From Hyphomicrobiales bacterium (GTDB taxonomy: Bacteria; Pseudomonadota; Alphaproteobacteria; Rhizobiales; UBA4765), in assembly GCA_021732205.1 (NCBI GenBank), contig JAKFVK010000015.1, positions 1 to 34,380 on the forward strand: a stretch of DNA of 34,380 bases, given 5' to 3'. Each line of letters starts with the position of its first letter. Position 1 is the first letter of the stretch. The notes under the pieces were generated by a model. The model ran no database searches, was not told the origin of the DNA, and worked only from the letters and a program-made list of their open reading frames with translations. Positions 34,296-34,380 of the stretch are shown piece by piece. The position numbers and the translations under genes were made by a program.

Positions 34296-34380
34296 ATGTC
34301 GGTAAAGCGTCGTCGCGAGGCGGTGTCCTCGTCCCCCTTGCCTGTCGATACCATCCTGCTTGGCGATTGCGTCGCCCATA
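34296..34380 (+). CDS. ccrM: CcrM-type DNA adenine methyltransferase (partial, 3' end outside window)
   Basis: Only 28 codons are visible: a basic, Ser-rich start, then LPVDTILLGDCVAH, which matches the beginning of CcrM-type enzymes just before their DPPY motif. CcrM methylates adenine in GANTC and is a cell-cycle regulator in alphaproteobacteria. The adjacent rnhB gene supports the call, since the two are often neighbours. The catalytic motif lies beyond the window, so the identification rests on this short start and context. Confidence 0.72.
   Translation, partial: MSVKRRREAVSSSPLPVDTILLGDCVAH

Overview
The window comes from a GC-rich alphaproteobacterial chromosome (roughly 60% GC by eye). 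Supporting signs are the coxB-coxA-ctaB-CoxF-ctaG-coxC-DUF983-SURF1 order, an ETF-ubiquinone oxidoreductase divergent from a uracil-DNA glycosylase, rnhB next to a CcrM-type methyltransferase, and the MarR-GNAT and M16-peptidase genes. An order such as Rhizobiales or a neighbour fits, but species cannot be told from this sequence. No rRNA, tRNA, insertion sequence, integrase, phage gene or CRISPR array was seen. Almost all of it is core chromosome.

Layout. 1-6123: aa3-type cytochrome c oxidase operon (structural subunits II, I and III, heme O synthase, copper chaperone, SURF1). 6173-9459: threonine synthase, M16 processing peptidase, GNAT acetyltransferase. 9703-12588: membrane 7TMR-DISM/PAS/GGDEF/EAL protein with a TTG start and signal peptide. 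12674-14273: MarR-GNAT fusion behind a probable operator, convergent with YqgE. 14417-15780: stand-alone DsbD N-terminal-like protein and a Prx5-type peroxiredoxin. 15811-20577: promoter, tandem glycine riboswitch and gcvT-gcvH-gcvPA-gcvPB. 20589-24923: an unrecognised lipoprotein, ispH, an EamA transporter, thrB and rnhA. 25004-27243: a threonine/hydroxyaspartate dehydratase-like enzyme, then periplasmic thioredoxin and CcdA. 27257-29874: ETF-QO and uracil-DNA glycosylase. 30055-30654: two Flp pilins in an AT-rich island with a clear terminator between them. 30660-33176: two small glycosyltransferases of the TIGR04282/TIGR04283 pair and a PA0069-type radical SAM protein. 33190-34380: a small unknown membrane protein, rnhB and the start of ccrM.

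How it fits together. The first block builds the terminal oxidase, and ETF-QO feeds the same quinone pool. thrC and thrB (last steps of threonine synthesis) lie in separate transcription units. The gcv operon degrades glycine under control of a glycine-sensing RNA. CcdA, the thioredoxin and the DsbD-N-like protein look like the three parts of a split DsbD reductant pathway. rnhA, rnhB, UDG and CcrM are DNA maintenance genes.

No clear new multi-gene system was found. The best leads are the uracil-DNA glycosylase lacking two Fe-S cysteines, the dispersed DsbD modules, the AT-rich twin-pilin locus, the MarR-GNAT operator, the probable translational platform of the glycine riboswitch, and two uncharacterised small proteins.
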